Below, piece after piece: positions 8,489 through 20,761 of a DNA stretch of 64,000 nt (position 1 is the stretch's first letter; each line of letters starts with the position of its first letter). The stretch comes from Actinomycetes bacterium. GTDB lineage: Bacteria; Actinomycetota; Acidimicrobiia; Acidimicrobiales; Ilumatobacteraceae. Location: positions 1-64,000 of the forward strand of contig JANYCT010000039.1 of the NCBI GenBank assembly GCA_025360105.1. The letters run 5' to 3'. A program made the translations under genes and the position numbers. The notes beneath the pieces were generated by a model. It did no database searches, had not been told where the DNA came from, and was given only the letters and a program-made list of their open reading frames with translations.

Positions 8489-9540
8489 CAGCGCTTCTTG
8501 GCGGCTGCCTTCTTCGAAGCCGACGCTGCCTTCTTCATTTCCTTGGCGGTGTACAGGGTGAGGTCGACCAAGCGGTTGCTGTAGCCCCACTCGTTGTCGT
8601 ACCAACCGAGTACTTTCACCAAGTTGCCCATGCTCATCGTGAGGCCGGAGTCGTACACGCAGCTGTGCGGATCGGTGACGATGTCGCTGGAGACGATGGG
8701 GTCCTCGGTGTACTTGAGCACACCCTTCAGCGGGCCGCGGGCGGCAGCCGCTTTGTAGGCTGCGTTGATTTCGGCCACGGTTGCGGCCTTCTTGAGGTTG
8801 CCGGTGAAGTCGGTGATCGATCCGGTGGGCACCGGCACGCGTAACGCAGTGCCATCGAGGCGACCCTTCATGCCGGCCATCACCAAGCTCGTGGCGCGGG
8901 CCGCACCAGTGCTAGAGGGCACGATGTTGATCGCGGCGGCACGGGCGCGACGCAGGTCGCTGTGTGGGCCATCGACCAGGTTCTGATCGCCGGTGTATGC
9001 GTGCACGGTGGTCATCAAGCCGTTCTCGATTCCGAACGCGTCGTCGAGCACCTTGATGAGTGGAACGAGACAGTTGGTGGTGCAGCTCGCGTTCGAGATG
9101 ACGTGATGCTTGGCCGGATCGAAGTCGGTGTGGTTCACGCCGTACACGAATGTTGCATCTGCACCGTTCGATGGCGCGCTCACGATGACGAGCGGGGCCC
9201 CACCGTCGAGGTGTAGCGCAGCCTTCGGGCGATCGGTGAAGAAGCCAGTGGACTCGATGACGACGTCGACGCCGAGGTCGCCCCACGGCAGCTCGTTCGG
9301 GTTGCGCACCTGCAGCACCTGGAGGGTGTCACCGTCGACGCTGATGCCGTCCTTCACTGCTTTGATGCTGTTGGGCAACTGACCAACGAGCGAGTCGTAC
9401 TTGAGAAGGTGCGCCATGGTCGCGAGCGAACCGAGATCGTTCACCGCCACGAAATCGATGTCGACGTCGCGAGCTTTTGCAGCGCGGAAGAAGTTGCGGC
9501 CGATACGGCCAAATCCATTGATACCTACACGAACCGTCAT
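8488..9540 (-). CDS. gap: Glyceraldehyde-3-phosphate dehydrogenase, type I
   Basis: 350 aa. It oxidatively phosphorylates glyceraldehyde 3-phosphate. The N-terminal Rossmann motif is GINGFGRIGRN, and the catalytic Cys153 lies in SNASCTTNCL. WYDNEWGYSNR near the C-terminus is the family signature. The AVND motif with an acidic residue suggests NAD use. An unusual Lys/Ala-rich tail of about 18 residues (ending KKAAAKKR) follows the conserved end of the fold. An AAAGGA sequence lies upstream of the ATG. It is first gene of gap-pgk-tpiA and lies 80 bp after rapZ. Confidence 0.96.
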   Translation of the reverse strand: MTVRVGINGFGRIGRNFFRAAKARDVDIDFVAVNDLGSLATMAHLLKYDSLVGQLPNSIKAVKDGISVDGDTLQVLQVRNPNELPWGDLGVDVVIESTGFFTDRPKAALHLDGGAPLVIVSAPSNGADATFVYGVNHTDFDPAKHHVISNASCTTNCLVPLIKVLDDAFGIENGLMTTVHAYTGDQNLVDGPHSDLRRARAAAINIVPSSTGAARATSLVMAGMKGRLDGTALRVPVPTGSITDFTGNLKKAATVAEINAAYKAAAARGPLKGVLKYTEDPIVSSDIVTDPHSCVYDSGLTMSMGNLVKVLGWYDNEWGYSNRLVDLTLYTAKEMKKAASASKKAAAKKR

Positions 9541-9620
9541 GACAGACGTGTCCTTTCACGAAGGGGGACTGCACTGTGACCTTAGTTGCTCTGCCACCTC
9601 ACCGACGAGAACGTGTGCGG

Positions 9621-10484
9621 TCACGGCTTATCGCGGTGGGTGACGCGCGGGTGATAGCCCTGGTGTCGCATCCACGTGGCGAGTTCCTCGGTGATCGCCA
9701 CGGAGCGGTGCTGACCACCCGTGCAACCGATCGCGATTGAGAGGTAGCTCTTGCCCTCTCCTGCATAGGCCGGCAGCAACAGTTCGAGCAGGTGTTCGAA
9801 CCGATCGAGGAACTCCGCCGTGGCGGGCTGTTGCATCACGTAGGTGCGTACGGGCTCGTCGAGCCCGGTGAGCGGACGCAGGTCTTCGATCCAGTGCGGG
9901 TTCGGTAGGAAGCGAACGTCGATGACGAGATCGACATCGAGCGGGATGCCCTGTTTGAACCCGAAGCTCGTGATTGCGGTGTGCATCGCCGCACCCGCGG
10001 AATCATTCGTGAACGCATCGGTAATGCGTGCCTTGAGTTGGTGCACGCTCAACGTCGTTGTGTCGATGATCAAGTCCGACTCGGCCTTCACTGGTTCGAG
10101 CAATGAACGCTCGCGTTCGATCGCCACGGTCATCGACGCGGCGCCATCGTCGAGCGGATGCTTGCGCCGCGTGCTGCCGTAACGTTTCACCAATTCGGGT
10201 GTTCCAGCCTCGAGGAAGAGAACACGCACACGATGACCCTTGGTGCGCAGTTGGCGGATCTCGTTGACGACATCGGCCTGATCCGCAGTGGGTCCTACTA
10301 CGACGCCCAACTGCTGGATGCCCGACCCTGAGCCAGCACCGGAACCGACGCCGAGGTCGATGATCTTGTCCATCAGCGTGACGGGCAGATTGTCGACCAC
10401 GAACCAGCCCATGTCCTCGAGGAAATCAGCCGCGTTCGAGCGCCCCGCGCCAGAAAGCCCCGTGATGACGAGAATGTCAGCCAT
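9621..10484 (-). CDS. rapZ: RNase adapter / nucleotide-binding protein RapZ (YvcJ family)
   Basis: 287 aa P-loop protein. The Walker A is GLSGAGRS (residues 9-16, with the Arg common in actinobacterial members), followed by the family's WFVVDNLPV. The C-terminal domain contains GCTGGQHRSVAI, which binds a phosphate-rich ligand in characterised homologues. In proteobacteria RapZ controls GlmZ/glmS and amino-sugar synthesis; the actinobacterial role is less clear. Genes yvcK and whiA usually follow rapZ, but here gap follows after 136 bp without either. Confidence 0.94.
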   Translation of the reverse strand: MADILVITGLSGAGRSNAADFLEDMGWFVVDNLPVTLMDKIIDLGVGSGAGSGSGIQQLGVVVGPTADQADVVNEIRQLRTKGHRVRVLFLEAGTPELVKRYGSTRRKHPLDDGAASMTVAIERERSLLEPVKAESDLIIDTTTLSVHQLKARITDAFTNDSAGAAMHTAITSFGFKQGIPLDVDLVIDVRFLPNPHWIEDLRPLTGLDEPVRTYVMQQPATAEFLDRFEHLLELLLPAYAGEGKSYLSIAIGCTGGQHRSVAITEELATWMRHQGYHPRVTHRDKP

Positions 10485-10502
10485 CGCGCCGAATGGTAGT
10501 GG

Positions 10503-11243
10503 TCATCGCTTGCACGTGCGTAGATACAACAAACGGGGAATTGTCGCGGCCGCCTCGTACTCGGATGCCCTCGCCAGGAAACCGGGCGGCGGGGCGGGCT
10601 CGACCATGCGCTCGAGGAAGAGGCCGTTATCCGCCAACGCGTTGAGATAGCGGCTGAGCGGACGGTGGATGAACGGGATGAACACGTCCTTCTCCACCTC
10701 CTCGATCGTTTCGTCCTCGATGAGGTAAGGGCCGATGCGCCAATACTGTTCAGGCGGGTCGAGCACCTGATCGTCGATCCACCCGCTGTTCGGCGTCTGC
10801 AGCAACGGGTGGTTAAGGAAGAAGCAGAACCGTCCTCCCGGCTCGAGTACGCGGGCAACTTCGGCGATGGCGTCGTCGACATCACGGATGTGCTCGAAGA
10901 CAAGACACGCGACCACCGCATCGAACGATGCGTCAGGAAACGGCAGCGCCGCTGCACCGGATCGCACGAACCCTGCTCCCCCGCCGCGCTGATGGGCCAC
11001 CTTCACCTGATTCCACGTGGGATCGAGTCCGATGACGCGATGCGCCCCCAGCTGTACAGCGAGCCGGCTCACCTGTCCATCGCCACAACCAACGTCGAGC
11101 ACCCGCTTCGCATCGGCCAACTCGGCAGCGGCGAGCGGAAGGATCTGCTCTTCGTACTCAGGGTCGGCCCCGTCGGTGAAACCATCGATCCACCACTCAG
11201 CGTGTGTTTCCCACAGGTCGTCGTCGCCAGGTTGGTGGGCCAT
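10503..11243 (-). CDS. Class I SAM-dependent methyltransferase
   Basis: 246 aa. Motif I is VLDVGCGDGQVSR, the acidic loop ends in GLDP, motif post-I includes ALPFPDASFD, and VLEPGGRFCFFL forms strand 5, so this is a Methyltransf_11-type Rossmann fold. An insertion or cap with many aromatic residues (YWRIGPYLIEDE) follows and resembles ubiquinone/menaquinone-type or small-molecule methyltransferases. The substrate is unknown. It ends 18 bp before the rapZ start, so the two are probably co-transcribed. Its 5' end is divergent from the oxidoreductase gene at 11309. Confidence 0.85.
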   Translation of the reverse strand: MAHQPGDDDLWETHAEWWIDGFTDGADPEYEEQILPLAAAELADAKRVLDVGCGDGQVSRLAVQLGAHRVIGLDPTWNQVKVAHQRGGGAGFVRSGAAALPFPDASFDAVVACLVFEHIRDVDDAIAEVARVLEPGGRFCFFLNHPLLQTPNSGWIDDQVLDPPEQYWRIGPYLIEDETIEEVEKDVFIPFIHRPLSRYLNALADNGLFLERMVEPAPPPGFLARASEYEAAATIPRLLYLRTCKR

Positions 11244-11308
11244 GGCGTCAGGCTACGACCAAAGCTCGCAGCCCCACGTTCTCCGTATGCCCCCGTTACG
11301 GTCAGGGG

Positions 11309-12217
11309 ATGAAGTTCTCGATCTGGCCATCATTCGACCGACCATGGACGGAGCTGCTCGAGCTCGCCCGTTACGCCGAGCGCACCGGTTGGCACGCGCT
11401 GTGGAGCGCCGATCATTTCATGCCCCAGACCGACGACAACACAGTCGGCAATGGGCCTGCCCTTGAATGTTGGAGTGTGCTCGCCGGCATTGCCGCCGCC
11501 GTTCCGCGCATCCGACTTACCTCGATGGTGTCACCGCTGACCATTCACCATCCGGTGGTGTTGGCCAAACGTGCCACCACGGTGGATCACATCAGCAACG
11601 GGCGCGTCGTGTTGGGCATCGGTGCCGGATGGCAGATGAACGAACATGGCGCGTACGGCTTTGAGCTCCCAGCGGCCGGCGAGCGCGTCACGCGGTTCGC
11701 CGAGGGCGTCGAGGTCATCCACCGCCTCCTCCACCAACCGCGAACCGATCTGGCCGGCTCCTATTACATCCTCACGAACGCGCCGTTCGAACCCAAGCCC
11801 ATTCAGGAGGTGCTTCCGATTCTGGTCGGCACCGGCAGCCCACGCATGATGCGCATTACGGCACGCTGGGCCGACGAATGGAACACGTGGGGCGACCCCG
11901 CTCAGGTACGCGAGCGCACGACGCTGTTCGCGAAGGCCTGCGAGCGTGAGGGCCGCGACATGGCCAGCGTTCGCCGCTCCGCGCAAGCCATGGTTTTCCT
12001 GACCGACAACGATGCCGCACGCGACCGACTCCGCGAGATCGCTCCAGCTGGCCGCTCGCTCGTCGGCGCGCCCAGCGAGCTGATCGACCTCATCGGCGAA
12101 TACGTGCAACAGGGTGTGCACGAGTTCGCGGTGCCGGACTTCACTCTGGGCGGAAGTGCCGAGGAACGGATGCACGCACTCGAAAGGATCCACGCCGAGG
12201 TGCTGTCCGCGTTCTGA
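11309..12217 (+). CDS. LLM-class F420-dependent oxidoreductase
   Basis: 302 aa with a luciferase-like monooxygenase TIM barrel. Visible blocks are SADHFMP, LTSMVSPLTIHHPVVLAKRA, the HISNGRVVLGIGAGW motif and PILVGTGSPRMMRI. The start is ATG 11309 after AGGGG. Such proteins use reduced F420 (some use FMN) for redox of unknown small molecules and are numerous in actinobacteria. Its TGA directly abuts the uvrC stop on the other strand, forming TGATCA with no space for a terminator between them. Confidence 0.9.
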   Translation: MKFSIWPSFDRPWTELLELARYAERTGWHALWSADHFMPQTDDNTVGNGPALECWSVLAGIAAAVPRIRLTSMVSPLTIHHPVVLAKRATTVDHISNGRVVLGIGAGWQMNEHGAYGFELPAAGERVTRFAEGVEVIHRLLHQPRTDLAGSYYILTNAPFEPKPIQEVLPILVGTGSPRMMRITARWADEWNTWGDPAQVRERTTLFAKACEREGRDMASVRRSAQAMVFLTDNDAARDRLREIAPAGRSLVGAPSELIDLIGEYVQQGVHEFAVPDFTLGGSAEERMHALERIHAEVLSAF

Positions 12218-14113
12218 TCAGGACTCCGGCTCGGACGACTCGCTGCCGGGCGAATGGAACTTTGCGTACACGGCCTCGGCTACGGCATCGGGCAACCACG
12301 TGAGTGACTTCAACGTTTCCAATGACGCCTTCTTCACGGCGTTGACCCCGCCAAGTTCTTTGGCGAGCCGCGTCTTGCGGGTGTCGCCGAGCCCGGCGAT
12401 GTCGTCGAGCGAACTCTTGGTCATCCGCTTGCCGCGCAACTCGCGGTGGAAGCTGTTGGCAAACCGATGCGCCTCGTCGCGGATGCGTTGGAGCATGAAG
12501 AGCGCTTCGCTGCCTCGTGGCACATTGACCGGCAAGCTGCTGCCGGGCATGTAGACCTCTTCGAATCGTTTCGCGAGCGACGCGATCGGAATCTCGTCTT
12601 CGAGGCCCAACGCCTTGACCACACGTTCGGCAACAGCGAGTTGCCCCTTGCCTCCGTCAACGAGCAGGAGTTGCGGTGGGTACGCGAACTTGCCCGGACG
12701 ATCGCCGCGTTCGTTCACCGGCTGATCGCGCTGTTCGAGATACGCGGTGAGGCGGCGAGTCAACACTTCTTCCATCGCGGCGTAGTCGTCGTTGCCGGCC
12801 ACCGTCTTCACCTTGAAGCGGCGGTACTCGCGTTTGTTCGGCAGGCCATCTTCGAGCACGACCATCGAGCCCACGTAGTCGGTGCCCTGCAAATGCGCCA
12901 TGTCGTAGCACTCAATGCGCAGCGGTGCCTCGGGCAGACCGAGCAGATCCTGCAACTCGGTGAGTGCACGGCTGCGCGTGTTGTGGTCTGCAGCGCGACG
13001 CAGCCGATGGCGAGTGAACTCTTCTTTGGCGTTGCGCGTCACCGTCTCGTGTAGATCGCGCTTGTCGCCGCGCTGGGGAACACGAATCTGCACCCGCGTG
13101 CCGCGCAGGTGGGTGAGCCATTCCTCGTAGGTAGTCAGGTCGTCGGCGTCGACGGGCACGAGTACCTGCTTGGGAATGCCGAGCGGCGGTTCGTCGCCAT
13201 ACATGTGCTCCATGATGCGATCGACGAGGCCTCCGGCGGTGAGGTCTTCGACCTTGTCGATGATGAACCCCTTGCGGCCCACGACCCGACCCTTGCGCAC
13301 GAAGAACACCTGCACCGCAGCTTCGAGTTCGTCGTCGGCGATACCGATGACGTCGATGTCCTCGCTGCGTTCGGCCACCATCTGTTGCTTCTCGATCGCG
13401 CGCTGCACCGCGGCCCAGCGATCGCGCAGCCGCGCAGCCTTTTCGAACTCGAGTTCCTTCGCTGCAGCGCGCATGTCGGATTCGAGACGATCGACGATTT
13501 CGTCGGTGTCACCATCGAGAAAATCGCAGAGCTCGGTGACCTGCTGGAAATACTCGGGGCGGTCGATGTTGCCAACGCAGGGCCCGCTGCATTTCTCAAT
13601 GTGGAACAGCAAGCACGGTCGGCCGAGGCGTTGGTGTTCGTTGAACTTGCCGTTACTGCACGTACGAATGGGGAAGCTGCGCAGCAGAAGGTCGAGCGTG
13701 TCACGAATCGCGTACGCGTGGGCGTACGGTCCGAAGTAGCGCACCCCTTTGCGTTTATGGCCGCGCATCACCAGCGCGCGGGGCCATTCCTCGTCCATCG
13801 TCACCGCGAGGAAGGGATAGCTCTTGTCGTCGCGAAGGCGGATGTTGAATCGCGGCCTGTGCTGTTTGATCAGGCTGTACTCGAGCATCAATGCTTCGAC
13901 CTCGTTGCGCACCTCGATCCACTCCACCGTTTCTGCCGTGGCCACCATTTGCGCAGTACGCACATGCATGTTGCGAGGATCTTGGAAGTAGTTGCTCAGG
14001 CGTTGACGCAAGTTCGACGCCTTGCCCACATAGATGACGCGACCCTCGACATCTTTGAACTGATACGACCCCGGATTCTCGGGGATACTGCCGGCGGGCG
14101 GACGGGTCACCAT
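12218..14113 (-). CDS. uvrC: Excinuclease ABC subunit C
   Basis: 631 aa. It makes both incisions around a lesion marked by UvrB. The GIY-YIG nuclease domain is N-terminal (GSYQFKDVEGRVIYVGKA), with a Cys-rich segment (CSNGKFNEHQRLGRPCLLFHIEKCSGPC), the UvrB-contact UVR motif around residues 200-235, an RNase H-like endonuclease core (IECYDMAHLQGTDYVGSMV, LLVDGGKGQL) and C-terminal helix-hairpin-helix motifs (IAGLGDTRK, LTWLPDAVAEAV). ATG 14113 fits the family N-terminus. It is part of a local uvrC/uvrA/uvrB cluster. Confidence 0.97.
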   Translation of the reverse strand: MVTRPPAGSIPENPGSYQFKDVEGRVIYVGKASNLRQRLSNYFQDPRNMHVRTAQMVATAETVEWIEVRNEVEALMLEYSLIKQHRPRFNIRLRDDKSYPFLAVTMDEEWPRALVMRGHKRKGVRYFGPYAHAYAIRDTLDLLLRSFPIRTCSNGKFNEHQRLGRPCLLFHIEKCSGPCVGNIDRPEYFQQVTELCDFLDGDTDEIVDRLESDMRAAAKELEFEKAARLRDRWAAVQRAIEKQQMVAERSEDIDVIGIADDELEAAVQVFFVRKGRVVGRKGFIIDKVEDLTAGGLVDRIMEHMYGDEPPLGIPKQVLVPVDADDLTTYEEWLTHLRGTRVQIRVPQRGDKRDLHETVTRNAKEEFTRHRLRRAADHNTRSRALTELQDLLGLPEAPLRIECYDMAHLQGTDYVGSMVVLEDGLPNKREYRRFKVKTVAGNDDYAAMEEVLTRRLTAYLEQRDQPVNERGDRPGKFAYPPQLLLVDGGKGQLAVAERVVKALGLEDEIPIASLAKRFEEVYMPGSSLPVNVPRGSEALFMLQRIRDEAHRFANSFHRELRGKRMTKSSLDDIAGLGDTRKTRLAKELGGVNAVKKASLETLKSLTWLPDAVAEAVYAKFHSPGSESSEPES

Positions 14114-14196
14114 GATGTAGCGATCATACGAGGAGCGTGTGACTCCGCATCCGGCTGTCCCGCGAGACAACCGACGGCAACGGTAGGGTTGTGCCG

Positions 14197-15084
14197 ATGG
14201 CAGGTCGCCCCCGGTTCTCGTTCCCGTCCCGTCGCGGCCAGACCGATCCGTGGTTCCGCGTCGGTTCGCTCGACGTCACCACAACCGTGTTGGTCACCGC
14301 ACTGTGCGTCATTTCGCTGTTCGTCTGGTCGGCCAACGCCGAGGCATGGTCACACACGGCGTTGATCGCCAGTGAGGTACGCAGTGGCCAGCTGTGGCGT
14401 TTGTTCACCTGGCCCATCACCAACAGCCTCGCGGGTAACCAAGCCATCTGGAACGTGGTGGCGATTGCGCTGTTCTGGTACTTCGGCAAGGAGGTCGAGA
14501 ACCAGATCGGTCGCGCCAAGTTCGCATGGACGCTCACGTCGATCGCGCTCATCTCCGGCCTCGCCGCCACAGCGCTGAACGTGAACCTGTGGTCCATCCA
14601 TCAGTTCGAGGTAGCGCTCTTCGTCGTGTTCGTCGCTCAACACCCGAAGGCACCGTTCTTCTTCGGTATCCCGGCATGGATCATCGCCGTTGTCTTCGTC
14701 GGCATCGAGATCTTGCAGTACAACGCCGATGGCGCCTATGAACTGATCGTCGTGTTGCTCATCAGCATCGTCACGGCGGTGTGGGCCGTGCGAAGTTTCG
14801 GCATGCTCAACGAGTTGCACTGGCTGCCGCCCATCAAGCTCGGCGGCGGCAAGCCCAAACCCGCCAAGCGCAAGCCGGTGAAGGGTGCCCGGGGCGGCTC
14901 AGCCGGCGCCGTTGTGATCGACGGCGGATGGCCGACCACCCCCACGTACACACCCATGCACGACCAGGCCGAAGTGGATCGCATCCTCGACAAGATCGCC
15001 GTCGTCGGCATGGACGGCCTCACCACCGACGAAAAGAAGCGGCTTAACGAAGCGAGTAAGCGGCTGCGCAAGAAGGGCAACTGA
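14197..15084 (+). CDS. Rhomboid-like membrane protein lacking catalytic residues, with C-terminal DUF6576-like domain
   Basis: About 295 aa; ATG 14197 preferred over GTG 14191 because the upstream TAGGGT then has better spacing. About five to six TM segments lie between residues 25 and 205. The rhomboid landmarks LWRLFTWPITNS and NVVAIALFWYFGKEVENQIG are present, but the expected GxSG catalytic Ser motif is replaced (IHQFEVALFVVF) and the later catalytic His is absent (QYNADGAYEL). So it looks like a pseudoprotease. A basic Pro/Lys linker leads to a short helical tail (EVDRILDKIAVVGMDGLT) like the C-terminal domain found on bacterial rhomboid homologues. It lies between uvrC and uvrA. Confidence 0.8.
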   Translation: MAGRPRFSFPSRRGQTDPWFRVGSLDVTTTVLVTALCVISLFVWSANAEAWSHTALIASEVRSGQLWRLFTWPITNSLAGNQAIWNVVAIALFWYFGKEVENQIGRAKFAWTLTSIALISGLAATALNVNLWSIHQFEVALFVVFVAQHPKAPFFFGIPAWIIAVVFVGIEILQYNADGAYELIVVLLISIVTAVWAVRSFGMLNELHWLPPIKLGGGKPKPAKRKPVKGARGGSAGAVVIDGGWPTTPTYTPMHDQAEVDRILDKIAVVGMDGLTTDEKKRLNEASKRLRKKGN

Positions 15085-15092
15085 CCTCAGGC

Positions 15093-17936
<2,844 letters not shown>

Positions 17937-17970
17937 GTGGCGAACCTATCCAGAAGAAGTGGTCAAGGGG

Positions 17971-19989
17971 TCAGCCCGCATCGCGAAGTTCGCGGCGCAG
18001 GTCGTTGATTTCGTCACGCAGCCGTGCCGCGTATTCGAAGCGCAACTCGACAGAGGCCTCGTGCATTTCTTCCTCGAGGGTGAGGATGAGCCGGGCGAGT
18101 TCTTGTTGGGGAAGTGTCTTGAGCTCGCGTTGCACTTTGTCGCGCTCGCGCTGCTTACGCCGATCCTTGCCGGGCACGGGTGACGACGAGTCGGGTCGCA
18201 GCAACGACAAGATGTCGCCGACGGCTTTGCGAATGGTCTGCGGATTGATGCCGTTTTCGAGGTTGTATGCAATCTGGCGCTCGCGACGGCGCTGCGTTTC
18301 TTCGATGGCCTTGGTCATCGAGTTGGTGATTCGATCGGCGTACATGATGACCTGACCATCCACGTTTCGCGCGGCGCGGCCCATCGTCTGGATGAGCGAT
18401 GTCTCGCTGCGCAGGAAGCCCTCTTTGTCGGCATCGAGAATGGCGACGAGCGATACCTCGGGCAGGTCGAGACCTTCCCTCAACAGGTTGATACCCACAA
18501 GGGCATCGAACTCGCCGAGACGCAGCCCGCGCAGGGTCTCGATGCGCTGGATGGTATCGATGTTGCTGTGTAGGTAGCGCACGCGCAGGCCCTGTTCCAG
18601 CAGGTACTCGGTGAGATCCTCGGCCATCTTCTTGGTGAGCGTGGTGATGAGCACGCGGTCGCCCTGCGCCACACGCGCGTTCACGTTCTCGATGAGGTCG
18701 TCGATCTGGCCCTTGGTGGGCTTGACGATGACCTCGGGATCGATGAGGCCGGTGGGTCGCACGATCTGCTCGACGACTCGCTGCGATACCTTCAGTTCGT
18801 AGGCCGACGGCGTTGCAGACAGGAAGACACATTGCGGTATTCGTTCCAGGACCTCTTCGAATCGCAGTGGCCGGTTGTCGCGCGCGCTCGGCAAACGAAA
18901 GCCGTGTTCCACGAGTTGGTCCTTACGACTCAGGTCACCCATGTATTGGCCATGCAACTGCGGCACCGCAACGTGGCTCTCGTCGATGACCAACAGGAAG
19001 TCGTCGGGGAAGTAGTCGATGAGCGTGAACGGGGGCTCGCCGTGCGTGCGACCATCGATATGCATGGAGTAGTTCTCGATGCCGTTGCAGTACCCAACCT
19101 CTTGGATCATCTCGAGGTCGTATTGCGTACGCATTCGTAACCGCTGCGCCTCGAGCAACTTGCCTTCGGTCTCGAACTGGGCGAGGCGCGTTTGCAGCTC
19201 GGCTTCGATGCCGATGACGGCTTTGCGCATGCGCTCGTCGCCCGCCACATAGTGCGTGGCCGGGAAGATCATCACCTGGGTCATCTCGCTGAGCTGCTCG
19301 CCGGTGAGTGGGTCGATGACCGTGATGCGATCAACGGTGTCGCCGAACATCTCGATGCGCAGCACGGTCTCGTCGTAGGACGGATGGATCTCGATGGTGT
19401 CGCCACGCACCCGAAACTTGCCACGGCCGAGCGCAATGTCGTTGCGGTCGAATTGCAGATCGACAAGCCGGCGCAAGATGCTGCGCTGGTCGTAGTCGAC
19501 ACCGGTATGCAGTTCGAGCAACTGACCCTTGTATTCCTCGGGGTTACCCATGCCGTAGATGCAACTCACCGACGCGACCACAATGGTGTCGCGGCGGGTG
19601 AGCAACGCCGCCGTTGCACTGTGGCGCAGGCGATCGATCTCGTCGTTGATCGACGAGTCCTTTTCGATGTAGGTATCGCTGGACGCGATGTACGCCTCGG
19701 GCTGGTAGTAGTCGTAGTAGCTGACGAAGTACTCGACCCGGTTCTCGGGGAAGAACTCGCGCATCTCCTGCGCCAACTGCGCGGCGAGCGATTTGTTGGG
19801 CGCCAAAATGAGAGTCGGCTTCTGCACCTTCTCGATGGTCCATGCAATGGTGGCCGATTTACCCGAGCCGGTGATGCCGAGCAGCGTCTGGAAACGAAGC
19901 CCCGTCTCGATGCCCTCGCTCAATTGGGCAATGGCCTTTGGCTGATCGCCCGCAGGCGCAAAGTCTGAGACAACTTTGAAGGGAATCAC
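17971..19989 (-). CDS. uvrB: Excinuclease ABC subunit B
   Basis: 672 aa. It is the helicase-like damage-verification subunit. Walker A is GITGSGKSA, with the beta-hairpin region around [14 protein letters not shown], the DEXX box [11 protein letters not shown], helicase motifs in [17 protein letters not shown] and GRAARN, and a C-terminal UVR motif ([20 protein letters not shown]) that contacts UvrC. Length and all motifs are normal. The order coaE-uvrB-uvrA is conserved with mycobacteria, where a few genes intervene. Confidence 0.98.
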   Translation of the reverse strand: MIPFKVVSDFAPAGDQPKAIAQLSEGIETGLRFQTLLGITGSGKSATIAWTIEKVQKPTLILAPNKSLAAQLAQEMREFFPENRVEYFVSYYDYYQPEAYIASSDTYIEKDSSINDEIDRLRHSATAALLTRRDTIVVASVSCIYGMGNPEEYKGQLLELHTGVDYDQRSILRRLVDLQFDRNDIALGRGKFRVRGDTIEIHPSYDETVLRIEMFGDTVDRITVIDPLTGEQLSEMTQVMIFPATHYVAGDERMRKAVIGIEAELQTRLAQFETEGKLLEAQRLRMRTQYDLEMIQEVGYCNGIENYSMHIDGRTHGEPPFTLIDYFPDDFLLVIDESHVAVPQLHGQYMGDLSRKDQLVEHGFRLPSARDNRPLRFEEVLERIPQCVFLSATPSAYELKVSQRVVEQIVRPTGLIDPEVIVKPTKGQIDDLIENVNARVAQGDRVLITTLTKKMAEDLTEYLLEQGLRVRYLHSNIDTIQRIETLRGLRLGEFDALVGINLLREGLDLPEVSLVAILDADKEGFLRSETSLIQTMGRAARNVDGQVIMYADRITNSMTKAIEETQRRRERQIAYNLENGINPQTIRKAVGDILSLLRPDSSSPVPGKDRRKQRERDKVQRELKTLPQQELARLILTLEEEMHEASVELRFEYAARLRDEINDLRRELRDAG

Positions 19990-20053
19990 CCGGTCAGTGT
20001 ATCAGCGAACACATGTTCGCTATCGGTATTCCTGCCGCTGGGGGGTGGCGCAC

Positions 20054-20722
20054 CTACGGCAGGCCCTTGCCGTCGCTTGCGGGCGCCGGCTCCACCGGAT
20101 CGGCGAGGCGGGCGTCGTCGGGAGCGACTGGTGCCAGACTCTGCATCCACGACCACAGAGCTGACAGTTGGGCCATCAACGCGTCGCGATCACCCGAGTT
20201 GTCGATCACAAAATCCGCCTTGTCCAAGCGTTCGTCGCGAGTGGCCTGACGGGCGATGCGGGCTCGCGCGTCGGCTTCGTCCATACCCCGGAACGTGACC
20301 AGCCGCTCGACTGCGACCTCGATGGGTGTATCGACCACGGCCACGCCTGCGATCGGATAGCGCGTGTTCTCGATCAGCAGCGGAACATCGAGTACCACGA
20401 CGTGGTCAGTGTGGAGATGGTCGCGAATACGGCCACGGATGGCTCCGCCGACCACGGGGTGAACAATCGCGTTCAGCTCCTTGAGGATCTCTGGATCGGG
20501 GAACACGATGGCGGCGAGCGCAAGCCGATCGAGTGATCCATCGGCGGCGACGATGTCGTTCCCGAAGCGCTCGACAATCGCGTTGAACACCGGCGCTCCG
20601 GGTTGTTGTAACTCTTTGGTCATCGCGTCGGCGTCGATAATCACGGCCCCGAACTCGGCGAGACCTGCCGACACGGTCGACTTCCCCGATCCAATGCCAC
20701 CGGTGAGACCCACAACGATCAT
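20054..20722 (-). CDS. coaE: Dephospho-CoA kinase
   Basis: 222 aa. It phosphorylates the 3'-hydroxyl of dephospho-CoA, the last step of CoA synthesis. P-loop GGIGSGKS (residues 8-15), the DADAMTKELQQPG substrate motif, HPVVGGAIR and VVLDVPLLIE are visible. Start ATG 20722 gives MIVVGLTGG; about 50 in-frame residues upstream overlap the divergent kinase gene and are rejected. It has a short acidic/Pro-rich C-terminal tail. It lies 64 bp before uvrB. Confidence 0.96.
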   Translation of the reverse strand: MIVVGLTGGIGSGKSTVSAGLAEFGAVIIDADAMTKELQQPGAPVFNAIVERFGNDIVAADGSLDRLALAAIVFPDPEILKELNAIVHPVVGGAIRGRIRDHLHTDHVVVLDVPLLIENTRYPIAGVAVVDTPIEVAVERLVTFRGMDEADARARIARQATRDERLDKADFVIDNSGDRDALMAQLSALWSWMQSLAPVAPDDARLADPVEPAPASDGKGLP

Positions 20723-20761
20723 GCGACGACGGTAGCAAGCCGCACCGCTACCATCACGAAC

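Noticed and set aside
13109-14365. 418-codon open frame antisense to uvrC
   Set aside because: It mirrors a high-GC coding strand, has Val/Glu/His-rich low-similarity sequence, and the opposite strand encodes complete UvrC.
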